NCBI RefSeq assembly: GCF_021390425.1
Contig: NZ_JAJUWY010000010.1
Location: 1-62,513, forward strand
Length of the DNA stretch: 62,513 nucleotides
Direction: 5' to 3'
DNA from: Lysobacter sp. GX 14042
Lineage (GTDB): Bacteria; Pseudomonadota; Gammaproteobacteria; Xanthomonadales; Xanthomonadaceae
Shown: one piece after another, positions 19,885-29,241 of the stretch
How the letters are laid out: the number at the start of each line of letters is the position of its first letter
How positions within the stretch are numbered: the first letter of the stretch is position 1
The notes under the pieces: generated by a model
The model's database searches: none
Told to the model about the DNA's origin: nothing
Seen by the model: the letters and a program-made list of their open reading frames with translations, nothing else
Made by a program: the position numbers and the translations under genes

Positions 19885-21405
19885 GTGGAAGACCTGGTCA
19901 CCGCACTCAACGACATCATCTGGAGTCCGGCACTGATTGTCCTGTGCCTGGGCGCCGGCCTGTACTTCTCCCTGCGGACCCGCTTCATGCAGGTGCGCGG
20001 GTTCCGCGAAATGATCCGGCTGATGCTCAACGGCCAGTCCTCGCAGGCGGGCGTGTCCTCGTTCCAGGCGCTGGCGATGTCGCTGTCGGGGCGGGTGGGC
20101 ATCGGCAACATCGCCGGCGTGGCCACCGCCATCGCGGCCGGCGGACCCGGTGCGGTGTTCTGGATGTGGATCATGGCCTTCCTTGGCGCTTCGACCGCGT
20201 ACGTCGAGGCGACCCTGGCGCAGATCTACAAGGAAAAGGACGACCAGGGGAAATACCGCGGCGGGCCGGCCTACTACATCGAGAAGGGGCTTGGGCTGAA
20301 GTGGTACGCCTGGATCTTCGCGTTCGTGACGATCATCGCCACCGGGTTCCTGCTGCCGGGCGTGCAGGCCAACGGCATCGCCCAGAGCATGACCATCGCC
20401 TGGGACATCCCGCCGCAGGTGACCGCGGCGTTCGTTGTGGTGGCGCTGGGCTTCATCATCTTTGGTGGGGTCAAGCGCATCGCCCGCTTCGCCGAGCTGG
20501 TTGTGCCGTTCATGGCGCTCGCCTACATGCTGGTCGCGCTGGTGGTCATGCTGCTGAGCTGGGACCGGGTGCCGGAGATGATCTCGCTGGTGTTCCGCAG
20601 TGCGTTCGGCCTGCACGCCGGGTTCGGGGCGATGCTCGGGCTTGCGGTGGAGTGGGGCGTCAAGCGCGGGATCTATTCCAACGAGGCGGGGCAGGGTACG
20701 AGCCCGCATGCGGCGGCGGCGGCCGAAGTCGAGCATCCGGCGCAGCAGGGCTATGTCCAGGCGTTCTCGGTGTACGTCGATACCTTGCTGGTGTGCTCGG
20801 CGACCGCCTTCATGATCCTGTCGACCGGCATGTACAACGTGGCCGGCCCGGACGGCACGATGCTGGTCAACGCGCTCCCCGGCGTGGAGGCGGGGGCGAC
20901 CTTCGCCCAGTCGGCGGTGGAATCGGTGTTGCCCGGCTACGGCGCCGGCTTCGTGGCGCTGGCACTGCTGTTCTTCGCCTTCACCACGATCGTCGCCTAT
21001 TACTACATGGCCGAGACCAACATCGCCTACATCAACCGCAAGGTGCACCGGCCGTGGCTGACCTACGCATTGCGGCTGGCGATCCTGGCCGCGGTGACCT
21101 TCGGGGCCGTGCGCACCGCCGGCGCGGCCTGGGCGCTGGGCGACATCGGCGTCGGCCTGATGGCGTGGCTGAACATCATCGCGATCCTGATCCTGCAGCG
21201 GCCGGCACTGCGCGCGCTCAAGGACTACGAGACGCGCAGGAAGTCCGGGCGCGAGGTCGGATTCGACCCGCTGGCGCTGGGCATCAGGGGCGCCGGGTTC
21301 TGGGAGCGCCGCCACGCAGGCGACGACGACCTGGATCCGGTCGTGGACGCGGCCGCACACGGCCGCATCGACCCGCCGGATCCGGGCTCCCCCAATGGCC
21401 GCTGA
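19885..21405 (+). CDS. Alanine/glycine:cation symporter (AGCS family)
   Basis: A 506-residue inner-membrane transporter that takes up alanine or glycine with sodium or protons. The GTG start at 19885 follows a GAGGGGGG ribosome-binding stretch. Family signatures include LSGRVGIGNIAGVATAI near residue 69, the GGPGAVFWMW segment near residue 91, YNVAGPDGT near residue 315 and the conserved NEAGQGTSPHAAAAAEVEHPAQQG stretch near residue 265 (split here for length: NEAGQGTSPHAAA then EVEHPAQQG). Around ten membrane segments are visible. It overlaps the following methyltransferase start by 11 bases. Confidence 0.92.
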   Translation: MEDLVTALNDIIWSPALIVLCLGAGLYFSLRTRFMQVRGFREMIRLMLNGQSSQAGVSSFQALAMSLSGRVGIGNIAGVATAIAAGGPGAVFWMWIMAFLGASTAYVEATLAQIYKEKDDQGKYRGGPAYYIEKGLGLKWYAWIFAFVTIIATGFLLPGVQANGIAQSMTIAWDIPPQVTAAFVVVALGFIIFGGVKRIARFAELVVPFMALAYMLVALVVMLLSWDRVPEMISLVFRSAFGLHAGFGAMLGLAVEWGVKRGIYSNEAGQGTSPHAAAAAEVEHPAQQGYVQAFSVYVDTLLVCSATAFMILSTGMYNVAGPDGTMLVNALPGVEAGATFAQSAVESVLPGYGAGFVALALLFFAFTTIVAYYYMAETNIAYINRKVHRPWLTYALRLAILAAVTFGAVRTAGAAWALGDIGVGLMAWLNIIAILILQRPALRALKDYETRRKSGREVGFDPLALGIRGAGFWERRHAGDDDLDPVVDAAAHGRIDPPDPGSPNGR

Positions 21406-22198
21406 GCGCAGCCCCTACCGTGCGTGGGGGGCCGCGCGTGAACCCTCCGGCGGCGGGCGCCCGCCCGGCCGTGGGGCCGAACTGCGCCTGCATGGGTTGA
21501 ACGCGGTGCGCGCGGTGTTCGCCCGGCGCCCTGCCGATATCCGCAAGCTGTACCTGGCCGAAGCCCGCATTCCCGACCTGCAGCCGTTGCTGAAGTGGTG
21601 CGTGGCCAACCGGGTCGGTTACCGGGTGGTGGCGGAGGACGACCTGCGCAAGCTGGCCGCCTCGGCCCACCACGAGGGCGTGGTCGCCGACGTGCTGCGC
21701 CGCGAGCCGGCGCCGCTGGCCGGCTGGCTGGAGGGACTCGCCGATGGACCCGCCTGCCTGCTGTGGCTGGACGGCGTGGGCAATCCGCACAACCTGGGCG
21801 CGATCCTGCGTTCGGCGGCGCATTTCGGCATCGGGGCGGTCCTGCTGCCGGCCGGTTCCGGACTGGCGCTGTCGGGCGCGGCGGCACGGGTGGCCGAGGG
21901 CGGCGCCGAGGCGCTGCCGCTGGTCCGCCTGCCCGGGGAAGAGGACGCGATGGCGCTGTTGCGGGGGGCCGGCTTCAGCCTCGCCGCGACCGTGGTCGAG
22001 GGCGGGGTGGACCTGTTCACGGCCACGCTGCCCCCGCGCCTGGTCTACGTGCTCGGCGCCGAGGGCGAAGGCATGGACCGGGACCTGGCCACGCGCTGCG
22101 ACCTGCAACTGTCCATCCCGGGTACCGGCGCGGTCGAGAGCCTCAACGTGGCGGCGGCGACCGCGGTGCTGCTGGCCGCATGGGCAGCCGTGCGCTGA
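21395..22198 (+). CDS. SpoU/TrmH family RNA 2'-O-methyltransferase
   Basis: A 267-residue SPOUT-fold methyltransferase using S-adenosylmethionine to methylate ribose in rRNA or tRNA. An N-terminal substrate-binding domain begins at about residue 28 (ELRLHGLNAVRAVF). The three SPOUT motifs are present: NPHNLGAILRSAAHFG (about residue 131), LVYVLGAEGEGM (about residue 215) and SIPGTGAVESLNVAAATAVL (about residue 240). The layout is like RlmB but the target is not proven. Its last 56 bases overlap the end of the convergent kinase gene. Confidence 0.88.
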   Translation: MAAERSPYRAWGAAREPSGGGRPPGRGAELRLHGLNAVRAVFARRPADIRKLYLAEARIPDLQPLLKWCVANRVGYRVVAEDDLRKLAASAHHEGVVADVLRREPAPLAGWLEGLADGPACLLWLDGVGNPHNLGAILRSAAHFGIGAVLLPAGSGLALSGAAARVAEGGAEALPLVRLPGEEDAMALLRGAGFSLAATVVEGGVDLFTATLPPRLVYVLGAEGEGMDRDLATRCDLQLSIPGTGAVESLNVAAATAVLLAAWAAVR

Positions 22199-22922
22199 CC
22201 CGCGTGCCGCCTTCCCCGGGGGCGCTGACCGCCAGTTCGCCGCCCAGCTGCCGGGCACGCTCGCGCATGGTGACCAGGCCCAGGCCGCTGCGGTGCCCGG
22301 CGGGCAGGCCACGGCCGTCATCGGTTACTTCCAGCAGCAGCAAGGATCCGTCGCAGGACAGGTGTACGCCGACCCGGCGCGCGGCGGCATGGCGCAGGGC
22401 ATTGGTGAGCGCCTCCTGGGCAATGCGGAAACAGGCCACCTCGGCCTCCGGCGCCGGGCGCTCGCCCAGTGGCTGCAGGTCGAGGTCAAGGGCCGGGCCG
22501 CCCTTGCGCAGCAGGGACTCGGCCTGCCAGCGCAGCGCCGGCACCAGCCCGAGTTCGTCCAGCTGGGGCGGGCGCAGCAGCAGCGAGATGTTGCGCAGCT
22601 TGACCACCGTCTGGTCGGCGATGGCGCCGATGTCGGCGATGGTCTCCGCCCGGCGGCCGGCATCCTCGTCGCCCAGCAGCATCTGCGCCGACAGCTTGAT
22701 GGCGGTGATGTCCTGGCCGATGTCGTCGTGCAGTTCGCGCGAGAGCGTGCGGCGCTCGTCTTCCTGCAGGGTGATCACCCGCCGGGCCAGGGCCTGCAGC
22801 TCGTGGTGCTGGCGCTCGATGGTGTGCTGGCCGGCGGCGCCGCGCCTGCGGCCGAGCAGGTAACCGGCCGCGAGCGCGGCCAACGCCAGTACCAGGATGT
22901 ACAACACGGAGGCGGACGGCAT
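22143..22922 (-). CDS. Orphan sensor histidine kinase, NarX/HisKA_3 type
   Basis: A 259-residue kinase with one N-terminal membrane segment (about residues 5-24) and no evident sensor domain. It has the HisKA_3 box ERRTLSRELHDDIGQ with phospho-accepting His65 and an HATPase domain (EALTNALRHA about residue 170, DDGRGLP, GLGLVTMRERA). Such kinases normally pair with NarL-type regulators. None is adjacent; the nearest NarL-type regulator in the window is the CrbR-like one. The 3' end overlaps the methyltransferase gene by 56 bases in the opposite direction. Confidence 0.85.
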   Translation of the reverse strand: MPSASVLYILVLALAALAAGYLLGRRRGAAGQHTIERQHHELQALARRVITLQEDERRTLSRELHDDIGQDITAIKLSAQMLLGDEDAGRRAETIADIGAIADQTVVKLRNISLLLRPPQLDELGLVPALRWQAESLLRKGGPALDLDLQPLGERPAPEAEVACFRIAQEALTNALRHAAARRVGVHLSCDGSLLLLEVTDDGRGLPAGHRSGLGLVTMRERARQLGGELAVSAPGEGGTRVSARLPMRPAAPRSPPPR

Positions 22923-23000
22923 GGGCAGAGTCTGCCAGAGCCGGTGGCCCGTGCGGATGCACGTTGGCCTGCGCCGGCCCCGGGTGGGGCCTGCTGCGAG

Positions 23001-24164
23001 TCAGAACAGCTCGACGCTGCCGGCGTCCATGCTTTGCTGCGCGACCGGCTTGTGCGGCGGGCGCTCCCATTCGCCGCGCATCTGGCCGATGCGGCCGACC
23101 AGGCGTCGCAGGGCCTGCTGCATCTCGCCGTCGTCGATCCCGCGGTGCAGCAGTTCGTGCAGCGCGGTGGCCTCGCGGTTGATCTCCAGCAACCGGTCCA
23201 GGTGCACGGTCGCCGCGCCGAGCGCCTGGGTGGCGATGTCCTCGAACTGCAGCGCACGCACCGCCTCGGCCACCGAGCCGTCGATCGACTGGCCGCAGCC
23301 GGCGATCTCGCGCATCCCGGTATCCAGCCCGCGGTTCATGCCCTCCACGCGGTCGACCATCGCCGCCGCCTCGGCACGGGCGCCGCGGGAGCGGTCCAGG
23401 TCGCGCGAGGCCATGGTGGTGACGGTGTCGCGCACCCTGGCGATCGCGTCCTTGGAGCTGTGGGCCAGCTTGCGGATCTGCTCGTTGAAGGCGGTCGAAC
23501 GCTCCGACAGGTTGCGCACCTCGTCGGCGACCACCGCGAAGCCGCGGCCCGCCTCGCCCGCGCGCGCGGCCTCGATGGCGGCGTTGAGCGCCAGCAGGTT
23601 GGTCTGGTCGGCGATCGACTTCACGTCCTCAAGCAGGGCGAAGATGCCGTCCAGATGCTCGGCCATCGCATCGATGTGGGTGACCGTGTTGCCGCTCTGG
23701 CCGGCGACCTCTTCCAGCGCCTCGACCAGCTGTTCCATCTTGCGGCTGGCCTGCAGGGCGAACTGGTGCACGTCCATGCCGCCCTCGACGTCGCTGCGGT
23801 CGAGGATCCGGGTGACCACCTCGCTCTGGCGGCGGGACTGGCGGTTCATGGCATCGAAGCTGCCGCCGAGCCGGGCCACCGACTCGCGGATCAGCTCGCG
23901 GGTGCGGGTGATCTCGGTGCGCGAGCCGTCCACCTCGGCATTGACGAAGCTGCGCAGCTCGTCGAGCAGCTTGCTCTGCTCGCGGACCATGGCGGACTGG
24001 GCGCTGGGACGGTGCAGGTACCAGGCCAGGGTGAGCCAGGCGGCGGCCATCGCCACGGTGGCGCCCAGCCGGGCGGCCGCGGGCCAGTCGAGCACCTGGG
24101 CGGCCAGCACCAGGAGGGTAAGCGCCACGGGGGCGGCGAGGCGGATGACTACACGGGAATCCAT
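23001..24164 (-). CDS. Methyl-accepting chemotaxis protein, short receptor
   Basis: A 387-residue receptor with two closely spaced membrane segments near the N-terminus (about residues 8-45), almost no periplasmic part, and a signalling domain whose hairpin tip is [32 protein letters not shown] (read here as [19 protein letters not shown], about residue 195, then [14 protein letters not shown]). The C-terminus ends AGSVELF, a tail shared exactly with the CheD encoded nearby. The start at 24164 places a sigma-28 promoter (24196-24222) just upstream, so it is transcribed alone. With no sizeable outside domain it may sense an internal or membrane signal. Confidence 0.85.
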   Translation of the reverse strand: MDSRVVIRLAAPVALTLLVLAAQVLDWPAAARLGATVAMAAAWLTLAWYLHRPSAQSAMVREQSKLLDELRSFVNAEVDGSRTEITRTRELIRESVARLGGSFDAMNRQSRRQSEVVTRILDRSDVEGGMDVHQFALQASRKMEQLVEALEEVAGQSGNTVTHIDAMAEHLDGIFALLEDVKSIADQTNLLALNAAIEAARAGEAGRGFAVVADEVRNLSERSTAFNEQIRKLAHSSKDAIARVRDTVTTMASRDLDRSRGARAEAAAMVDRVEGMNRGLDTGMREIAGCGQSIDGSVAEAVRALQFEDIATQALGAATVHLDRLLEINREATALHELLHRGIDDGEMQQALRRLVGRIGQMRGEWERPPHKPVAQQSMDAGSVELF

Positions 24165-24195
24165 TGCGGCTCTCGTCGGGGACGGTGTACCTGTG

Positions 24196-24222
24196 ATAAC
24201 GGCACCAAGCGCCCCGGCTTTA
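24196..24222 (-). promoter_or_regulatory. Sigma-28 (FliA) promoter of the short receptor
   Basis: On the minus strand TAAA, a 15-base spacer and GCCGTTAT match the FliA consensus TAAA-N15-GCCGATAA at 10 of 12 positions. It ends 32 bases before the receptor start. The TAAA box includes the cheB stop codon, so the promoter is embedded in the end of the preceding gene. Confidence 0.7.
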
Positions 24223-25329
24223 GTCGCCGGCGCCGGTGGATGCCGCCGGTACCCGCGACAGCAGGCACGCGGCGACCTCGCCCAGCGGCACCACGTCGGA
24301 GGCCGCCGACAGCGCCACCGCGGCGCCGGGCATGCCCCACACCACGCTGCTGGCGCGGTCCTGGGCGACGGTGCGCGCCCCGGCCTGGCGCAGCGCGAGC
24401 ATGCCGCGGGCGCCATCGCTGCCCATCCCGGTCAGCAGCGCCGCGGCGACCCCGCGGCCGACCTGTTCGGCGGCCGAGCCGAACAGCGCGTCGACGCTGG
24501 GACGGAACGCGGCCGGCTCGTCGCTGATCACGCAGCGCAGCACGCCACCCTGGCGCCGGATGCGCAGGTGCCGGCCGCCCGGAGCGACATAGGCGCGCCC
24601 GCGCTGCAGCGGCTCGCCATCGGTCGCCTGGGTCACGGTGAGCGCGCAGTGGCGATCGAGCCGTTCGGCGAAGGCGGCGCTGAAGGTCGCCGGGATGTGC
24701 TGGGCGATCACCACCGGTGGCATGTCCGCCGGCAACGGCGCCAGCACCTGGCGGATCGCCTCGGTACCGCCGGTGGAGGCACCGATGGCGACCAGCTCGA
24801 AGCCCGCGGCGCGCGCCGGTGCCAGCCGGCCCGCTGCCGGCGCCGCAGTGTCCGGACGCACCGGTGCCGCCGCGCGTACCCGGGCCCCGGCCGCGGCCAG
24901 CACCTTGGCCCGCAGCTCGGCGGCGTAGGCGGCCATGACGTCCGGCGAATCCACGCGCGGCTTGGCGATGAAGTCCACCGCGCCCGAGGCGAGCGCATCC
25001 AGGGTCACGCTGGCGCCCTGCTCGGTGAGCGTGGAGACCATCACCACCGGCAGCGGGCTCAGCCGCATCAGCTGGCGCAGGAAACTCAGCCCGTCCATCC
25101 GCGGCATTTCCACGTCCAGGGTGAGCACGTCGGGCGCCAGGCGGCGGATCTTCTCGCGCGCGATGTAGGCGTCGGCGGCGGCGCCGACCACTTCGATCCG
25201 CGGATCGGCACCCAGCAGCGCCGGCATCAGCTGGCGCATCACCGCCGAGTCGTCGACCACCAGCACCCGGACCGGCCGCTCGCCGGCCCCGCTTGCCATG
25301 CCCCTGTCCATTTGTGTCCGTGTCTCCAT
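24220..25329 (-). CDS. cheB: Chemotaxis protein-glutamate methylesterase/deamidase
   Basis: Removes methyl groups from receptor glutamates during adaptation. The 369-residue protein has an N-terminal receiver ([11 protein letters not shown], phospho-Asp72 in [12 protein letters not shown]) and a C-terminal esterase with the Ser185-His211-Asp305 triad ([28 protein letters not shown]). The ATG at 25329 overlaps the cheD stop by one base (TGATG), so it is coupled to it; an internal ATG at 25299 is an alternative. The long Ala/Pro-rich linker is at about residues 140-175. Confidence 0.93.
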   Translation of the reverse strand: METRTQMDRGMASGAGERPVRVLVVDDSAVMRQLMPALLGADPRIEVVGAAADAYIAREKIRRLAPDVLTLDVEMPRMDGLSFLRQLMRLSPLPVVMVSTLTEQGASVTLDALASGAVDFIAKPRVDSPDVMAAYAAELRAKVLAAAGARVRAAAPVRPDTAAPAAGRLAPARAAGFELVAIGASTGGTEAIRQVLAPLPADMPPVVIAQHIPATFSAAFAERLDRHCALTVTQATDGEPLQRGRAYVAPGGRHLRIRRQGGVLRCVISDEPAAFRPSVDALFGSAAEQVGRGVAAALLTGMGSDGARGMLALRQAGARTVAQDRASSVVWGMPGAAVALSAASDVVPLGEVAACLLSRVPAASTGAGD

Positions 25330-25937
25330 CAGAACAGCTCCACGCTGCCGGCCACCGGGGTGCGGCTGAGGGTGCCCAGGTAGGCGCGCTCCGCGCGCAC
25401 GATCTCGTCGTCGCCGCGGGTCGGCGGCAGGCGCTTGACCAGGCTGCGCCCGGTCTGCACGAAGAAGCAGACCTTGCGCGCCTGGATGTCGCCCAGGTCC
25501 TGGGCCACCACCGGGATTGCCTCGGCGGCGAGGTACTGGAGCACGAAGCGCGCGTTGCGGGTGCCGACCGGATCCAGGTGGAAGCCGCTGAGCACGTTGC
25601 CGCCGCCGAACACCTTGGCCTGCAGCCGCTGGCGCCGTGCCCCGCGCTTGAGCAGGTCGTTGACCAGCAGCTCCATCGCGTGCACGCCGTAGCGCGCGCT
25701 CGGGTCGCTGTCGCCGCTGCCGGTGCCGCCGGGGAGCAGGAAGTGGTTCATCCCGCCGACACCGACCGCCGGGTCGTACAGGCAGGCCGCCACGCACGAG
25801 CCGAGCAGGGTGACCAGCGCCAGCGGCTGGTCGCTGACCCGGTAGTCGGCCGGCATCAGGCGCAGGGCGTGGGTGCCCAGCTCCCGGTCCCAGTAGCTGC
25901 CCGGCTCGGTCACCGGGGGTGCTGCGGCGAGGCTCAT
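25329..25937 (-). CDS. cheD: Chemoreceptor glutamine deamidase CheD
   Basis: Deamidates receptor glutamines to glutamates. The 202-residue protein contains the catalytic Cys48 in TLLGSCVAACLYD and His65 in GGMNHFLLPG, followed by a Thr-containing region (NVLSGFHLDPVGTRNARF). The start overlaps the cheR stop by four bases (ATGA). The C-terminal residues AGSVELF, beyond the conserved domain, are identical to the tail of the short receptor at 23001-24164; see findings. Confidence 0.92.
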   Translation of the reverse strand: MSLAAAPPVTEPGSYWDRELGTHALRLMPADYRVSDQPLALVTLLGSCVAACLYDPAVGVGGMNHFLLPGGTGSGDSDPSARYGVHAMELLVNDLLKRGARRQRLQAKVFGGGNVLSGFHLDPVGTRNARFVLQYLAAEAIPVVAQDLGDIQARKVCFFVQTGRSLVKRLPPTRGDDEIVRAERAYLGTLSRTPVAGSVELF

Positions 25938-26824
25938 GCCGGTACCTGCGCTGCGGCGCGGTAGGTGGTCTGGCCGCACGGCACGACCAGGTCGCTGGCG
26001 TGGGTGAAGGTCTCCGAATGCCCGGCGTACAGCAGCCCGCCCGGTGCCAGCAGCGGCACCAGGCGGCCCAGCACCGCGTGCTGGGTGGGCTTGTCGAAGT
26101 AGATCATCACGTTGCGGCAGAACACCGCCGCGAAGCCGCCGCGCAGGCGGTAATCGCCGGCAAGCAGGTTGAACGGGCGGAACTGCACCAGCGCCTGCAG
26201 TTCCGGGCGCACCCGGCACAGGCCGGCGTTGGGGCCGGCGCCTTTCTGGAAGAACGCCCGGCGCCGCTCGGCGGACAGCGCCTCGATCCGTTCCAGTGGA
26301 TAGCTCGCCGAGGCCGCGGTGCGCAGCACGCTGGTGTCGATGTCGGTGGCCAGGATCCGCACCGGCGGGGCCAGGGTGCCGAAAGCCTCGCAGGCGGTGA
26401 TGGCGATCGACCATGGCTCCTCGCCGGTCGAGGCCGCGCAGCACCACACGTCCAGGGGGCCGCCGTGGCGGGCGTGCATCGCCTGCAGGTGGCCGGCGAG
26501 GTTGTCGAAATGGTGCGCCTCGCGGAAGAACGAGGTCAGGTTGGTGGTCAGCGCGTTGGTGAACGCCTCCCACTCCCCGCCGCCGCGTGGCTCCGGCGGA
26601 GCCGACTCCAGCCGGTCCAGGTAATCGCAGAAGCGCCGCAGGCCGAGCGCGCGCACGCGCCGGGCCAGCCGGCTGTAGACCATGTCGCGCTTGTGCGGGT
26701 TGAGGTGGATGCCCGCCCGGGCGTGGATCAGCCGGGCGACGCGGCGGAAGTCGCGCTCGTCGAACTCGAACTCGCGCGTGTCCTGCACCGCCAGTGGGCG
26801 GGGGAGGGCGGGAACCTCAGTCAT
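25934..26824 (-). CDS. cheR: Chemotaxis protein methyltransferase CheR
   Basis: Methylates glutamate side chains of chemoreceptors with S-adenosylmethionine. The 296-residue protein has the N-terminal helical domain ([12 protein letters not shown] about residue 51), the TNLTSFFRE segment near residue 93, the SAM-binding motif [14 protein letters not shown] near residue 125 and [11 protein letters not shown] near residue 156, plus CRNVMIYFD near residue 237. Its start overlaps the upstream receptor stop by four bases. Two receptors in this cluster end in WQEF-type pentapeptides that can tether CheR. Confidence 0.95.
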   Translation of the reverse strand: MTEVPALPRPLAVQDTREFEFDERDFRRVARLIHARAGIHLNPHKRDMVYSRLARRVRALGLRRFCDYLDRLESAPPEPRGGGEWEAFTNALTTNLTSFFREAHHFDNLAGHLQAMHARHGGPLDVWCCAASTGEEPWSIAITACEAFGTLAPPVRILATDIDTSVLRTAASASYPLERIEALSAERRRAFFQKGAGPNAGLCRVRPELQALVQFRPFNLLAGDYRLRGGFAAVFCRNVMIYFDKPTQHAVLGRLVPLLAPGGLLYAGHSETFTHASDLVVPCGQTTYRAAAQVPA

Positions 26825-29085
26825 TGGCGGCGGTCCGCCCCCGGTCGCGCGGCCGATGCGCGTGGCGCAGCCAGGCGGAAGGCCGCGACCGAATCCACCA
26901 GCCGCCCGGACTGGCGCTCCAGTGCGGTGGCCGCCACGCGGGCGTGTTCGACCAGCGCGGCGTTGTGCTGGGTGCCCTCGTCCATCTGCGAGATCGCCTG
27001 GTTGACCTGGCCGATGCCGGTGGACTGCTCCTGCGCGGCGGCGCTGATCTCGGCGATCAGGCCGGCGACCTGCTGCACCCCGGCGACGATTTCGCCGATC
27101 GCGCCACCGGCCTCGCCTACCAGCCGGCTGCCGTTGCCGACGGTGGTGACCGAGGCCTCGATCAGCTCCTTGATCTCGCGCGCGGCGGAAGCCGAGCGCT
27201 GGGCGAGGGTGCGCACCTCGGCGGCGACCACGGCGAAGCCGCGGCCCTGCTCGCCGGCCCGCGCCGCCTCGACCGCGGCGTTGAGCGCCAGGATGTTGGT
27301 CTGGAAGGCGATGCCGTCGATCACCGCGATGATGTCGACGATCCGGCGCGAGGCGGCGTCGATATCGGCCATGGTCTCGACCACGCGGGAGGTCAGTTCG
27401 CCCCCGTTGCCGGCCGCCTGGGCGGTGCCGCGGGCCAGCTCGGTGGCCTGCATCGCGTTGCCGGCGGTCTGGCGCACGGTGGCGGTCAGCGACTCCAGCG
27501 AGGCGGCGGTTTCCTGCAGCGCGGCGGCCTGCTTCTCGGTGCGGCGGGACAGGTCGGCATTGCCTCCGGCGATGCGGGCGGCGGCCGCGTCGATCTCGCG
27601 GGCGCCTTCCTGGATCCCGGACACGATCGCCGACAGCTGGTCCACGGTCTGGTTGGTGCTGTCCTTCATGCGCCCGAACACGCCCTGCATGTCGGCCTCG
27701 ATGCGCCGGCTCAGGTCGCCTGCAGCCAGCGCCGCCAGGACCTGCTGCATGCTTTCCAGGCTCTGACTGGTCGCCTGCAGGAGCTGGTCGATGTGGCCGG
27801 CGATCACCCGCAGGAAACCGTGCTTGTCGTCGATCCGGATCCGCCGGCTGAAGTCGCCGGCCGCGGCCGCGCGCAGGATCCCGGCGACCTCGTCCTGCAT
27901 CGCCAGCGCCTCGGTGCGGTCGCGCAGCTCGGTGACCACGCCGATCTGCCTTCCGGCCTCCAGTACCGGGGTCACCGTCAGGTCCAGGCTGCGGCTGCCC
28001 AGCTGCAGGCGGTGCGCGGCGGTGTCGTCCAGTGACTGCAGTGCCGCCCGCTCCAGGCCGGTGCCGGCCAGGAGCATAGCCAGGTCACCGCCGACCAGCT
28101 GGCGGACGTCGAAGCCGGGCACCGCTACCCGTGCATCGGCGGCGATGCGGGTCAGCAGCCCGTGGGCGGCGTCGTTGGCGTACACCAGCTGCAGGTCGTG
28201 GTTGGCCACCAGCACGGCGGCCGGTGCCACGTCCAGCGCACGCTGGATCCGCGCGCTGGCCCGCGCCCGGCGCTGCGAGTCGACCACCTCGAAGCCCAGC
28301 CGCACCTGCATCGCCTTCAGGCCCTGCAGCACCCGCCCGATCTCATCGTCCCGCTCGATCTCGATCGGGTCGTCGTAGTGGCCTGCGGCGATCCGGCGGA
28401 AATGTCCCGCCGCGCCTTCCAGCCGGCCCACCACGTCGCGCGCCAGCCACCAGGCCGAGTACAGCGCACACGCGCCCAGCCCGAGCGCGGCCAGCCACGG
28501 CAGCCGCGCATCCACGCCGGTGCCGGCCAGCCACAGCAGGCCCAGCCCGCCGGCACCCGCGCCAAGCGCCGCCAGCAGCAGCCGCTGGCGCAGGGACAGC
28601 CGCCACAGCGGATTGAGTTCCTCCAGGCGGTCACGCCGGGTGACCCGGCCCACGCGCAGGCGCAACCCGCCCGCCCGCCCGGCACGGAAGGCGGCATAGG
28701 CGCGTTCGGCGTGTGCGATCTCCTTTGCCGTGGCGCGGCGCCGTACCGACATGTAGCCGGTGAGCTGCCCGTCCTCGTGTACCGGGGCGACGTTGCCGCG
28801 CACCCAGTAATGGTCGCCGTTCTTCGCCCGGTTCTTGATGATGCCGACCCAGGGCCGGCCCGCCTTCAGCGTCTGCCACAGGTCGGCGAAGACCTCCGGT
28901 GGCATGTCCGGGTGGCGCACGAGGTTGTGCGGCTGGCCGAGCAGCTCGGCCTCGCTGAATCCGCTGAGCCGGACGAAGTCGCGGTTGGCCATGCGGATCA
29001 CGCCGCGGGTGTCCGTGGCCGAGACGAGAAGGTCGGTTTCGTCGAGGTCGATCGACTTGCCGGTGACCGGAAGGTTGCTACGCAT
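26821..29085 (-). CDS. Aer-like PAS-containing chemoreceptor
   Basis: A 754-residue receptor. The N-terminal PAS domain (about residues 15-120) has the Aer-type segment [20 protein letters not shown] and could hold FAD for redox sensing. Two membrane segments lie at about residues 170-215, then HAMP, a second PAS-like domain (about 290-400), further HAMP repeats and a signalling domain ([20 protein letters not shown] about residue 590). There is no C-terminal CheR-binding pentapeptide (it ends PGADRRQ). The ATG at 29085 with GGAG six bases upstream is preferred over a GTG four codons earlier. It heads a fully overlapping run with cheR, cheD and cheB. Confidence 0.88.
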   Translation of the reverse strand: MRSNLPVTGKSIDLDETDLLVSATDTRGVIRMANRDFVRLSGFSEAELLGQPHNLVRHPDMPPEVFADLWQTLKAGRPWVGIIKNRAKNGDHYWVRGNVAPVHEDGQLTGYMSVRRRATAKEIAHAERAYAAFRAGRAGGLRLRVGRVTRRDRLEELNPLWRLSLRQRLLLAALGAGAGGLGLLWLAGTGVDARLPWLAALGLGACALYSAWWLARDVVGRLEGAAGHFRRIAAGHYDDPIEIERDDEIGRVLQGLKAMQVRLGFEVVDSQRRARASARIQRALDVAPAAVLVANHDLQLVYANDAAHGLLTRIAADARVAVPGFDVRQLVGGDLAMLLAGTGLERAALQSLDDTAAHRLQLGSRSLDLTVTPVLEAGRQIGVVTELRDRTEALAMQDEVAGILRAAAAGDFSRRIRIDDKHGFLRVIAGHIDQLLQATSQSLESMQQVLAALAAGDLSRRIEADMQGVFGRMKDSTNQTVDQLSAIVSGIQEGAREIDAAAARIAGGNADLSRRTEKQAAALQETAASLESLTATVRQTAGNAMQATELARGTAQAAGNGGELTSRVVETMADIDAASRRIVDIIAVIDGIAFQTNILALNAAVEAARAGEQGRGFAVVAAEVRTLAQRSASAAREIKELIEASVTTVGNGSRLVGEAGGAIGEIVAGVQQVAGLIAEISAAAQEQSTGIGQVNQAISQMDEGTQHNAALVEHARVAATALERQSGRLVDSVAAFRLAAPRASAARPGADRRQ

Positions 29086-29138
29086 GCTGTGCTCCACCCG
29101 GCGTGGGGAACCGGGCTCTGCGCGGAGGGACCGCGGCT

Positions 29139-29153
29139 ATACCGGTTAACGGC
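29139..29153 (-). promoter_or_regulatory. GTTAAC-containing motif upstream of the Aer-like receptor
   Basis: Minus-strand GCCGTTAACCGGTAT lies 54 bases before the start. A copy matching at 13 of 15 positions lies 68 bases before the next receptor gene (31571-31585). No sigma-28 or sigma-54 promoter is visible in either gap, so this may be a shared promoter or operator element. Its role is unknown. Confidence 0.35.
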
Positions 29154-29190
29154 CGGGCGTGCGGGCTCTGAAGCCGAGGCCCGCAACGCA

Positions 29191-29220
29191 CGGGGGCGCA
29201 CCGTTGCCGGTGCGCCCCCG
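29191..29220. terminator. Strong hairpin between two receptor genes
   Basis: Inverted repeat CGGGGGCGCACCG / CGGTGCGCCCCCG with a tiny loop sits 22 bases after the end of the 753-residue receptor gene (minus strand). It lacks a T-run, so it could be a partial terminator or a processing/stabilising hairpin in a long receptor-che transcript. Confidence 0.5.
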
Positions 29221-29241
29221 TGGACCTGCTGCCGCTGGAAC

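Noticed and set aside
16309-21360. Open frame of over 1600 codons antisense to the RND pump and symporter
   Set aside because: Arg/His/Gly-rich shadow of GC-rich genes, no domain, no start signal, and it covers two clear genes on the other strand.
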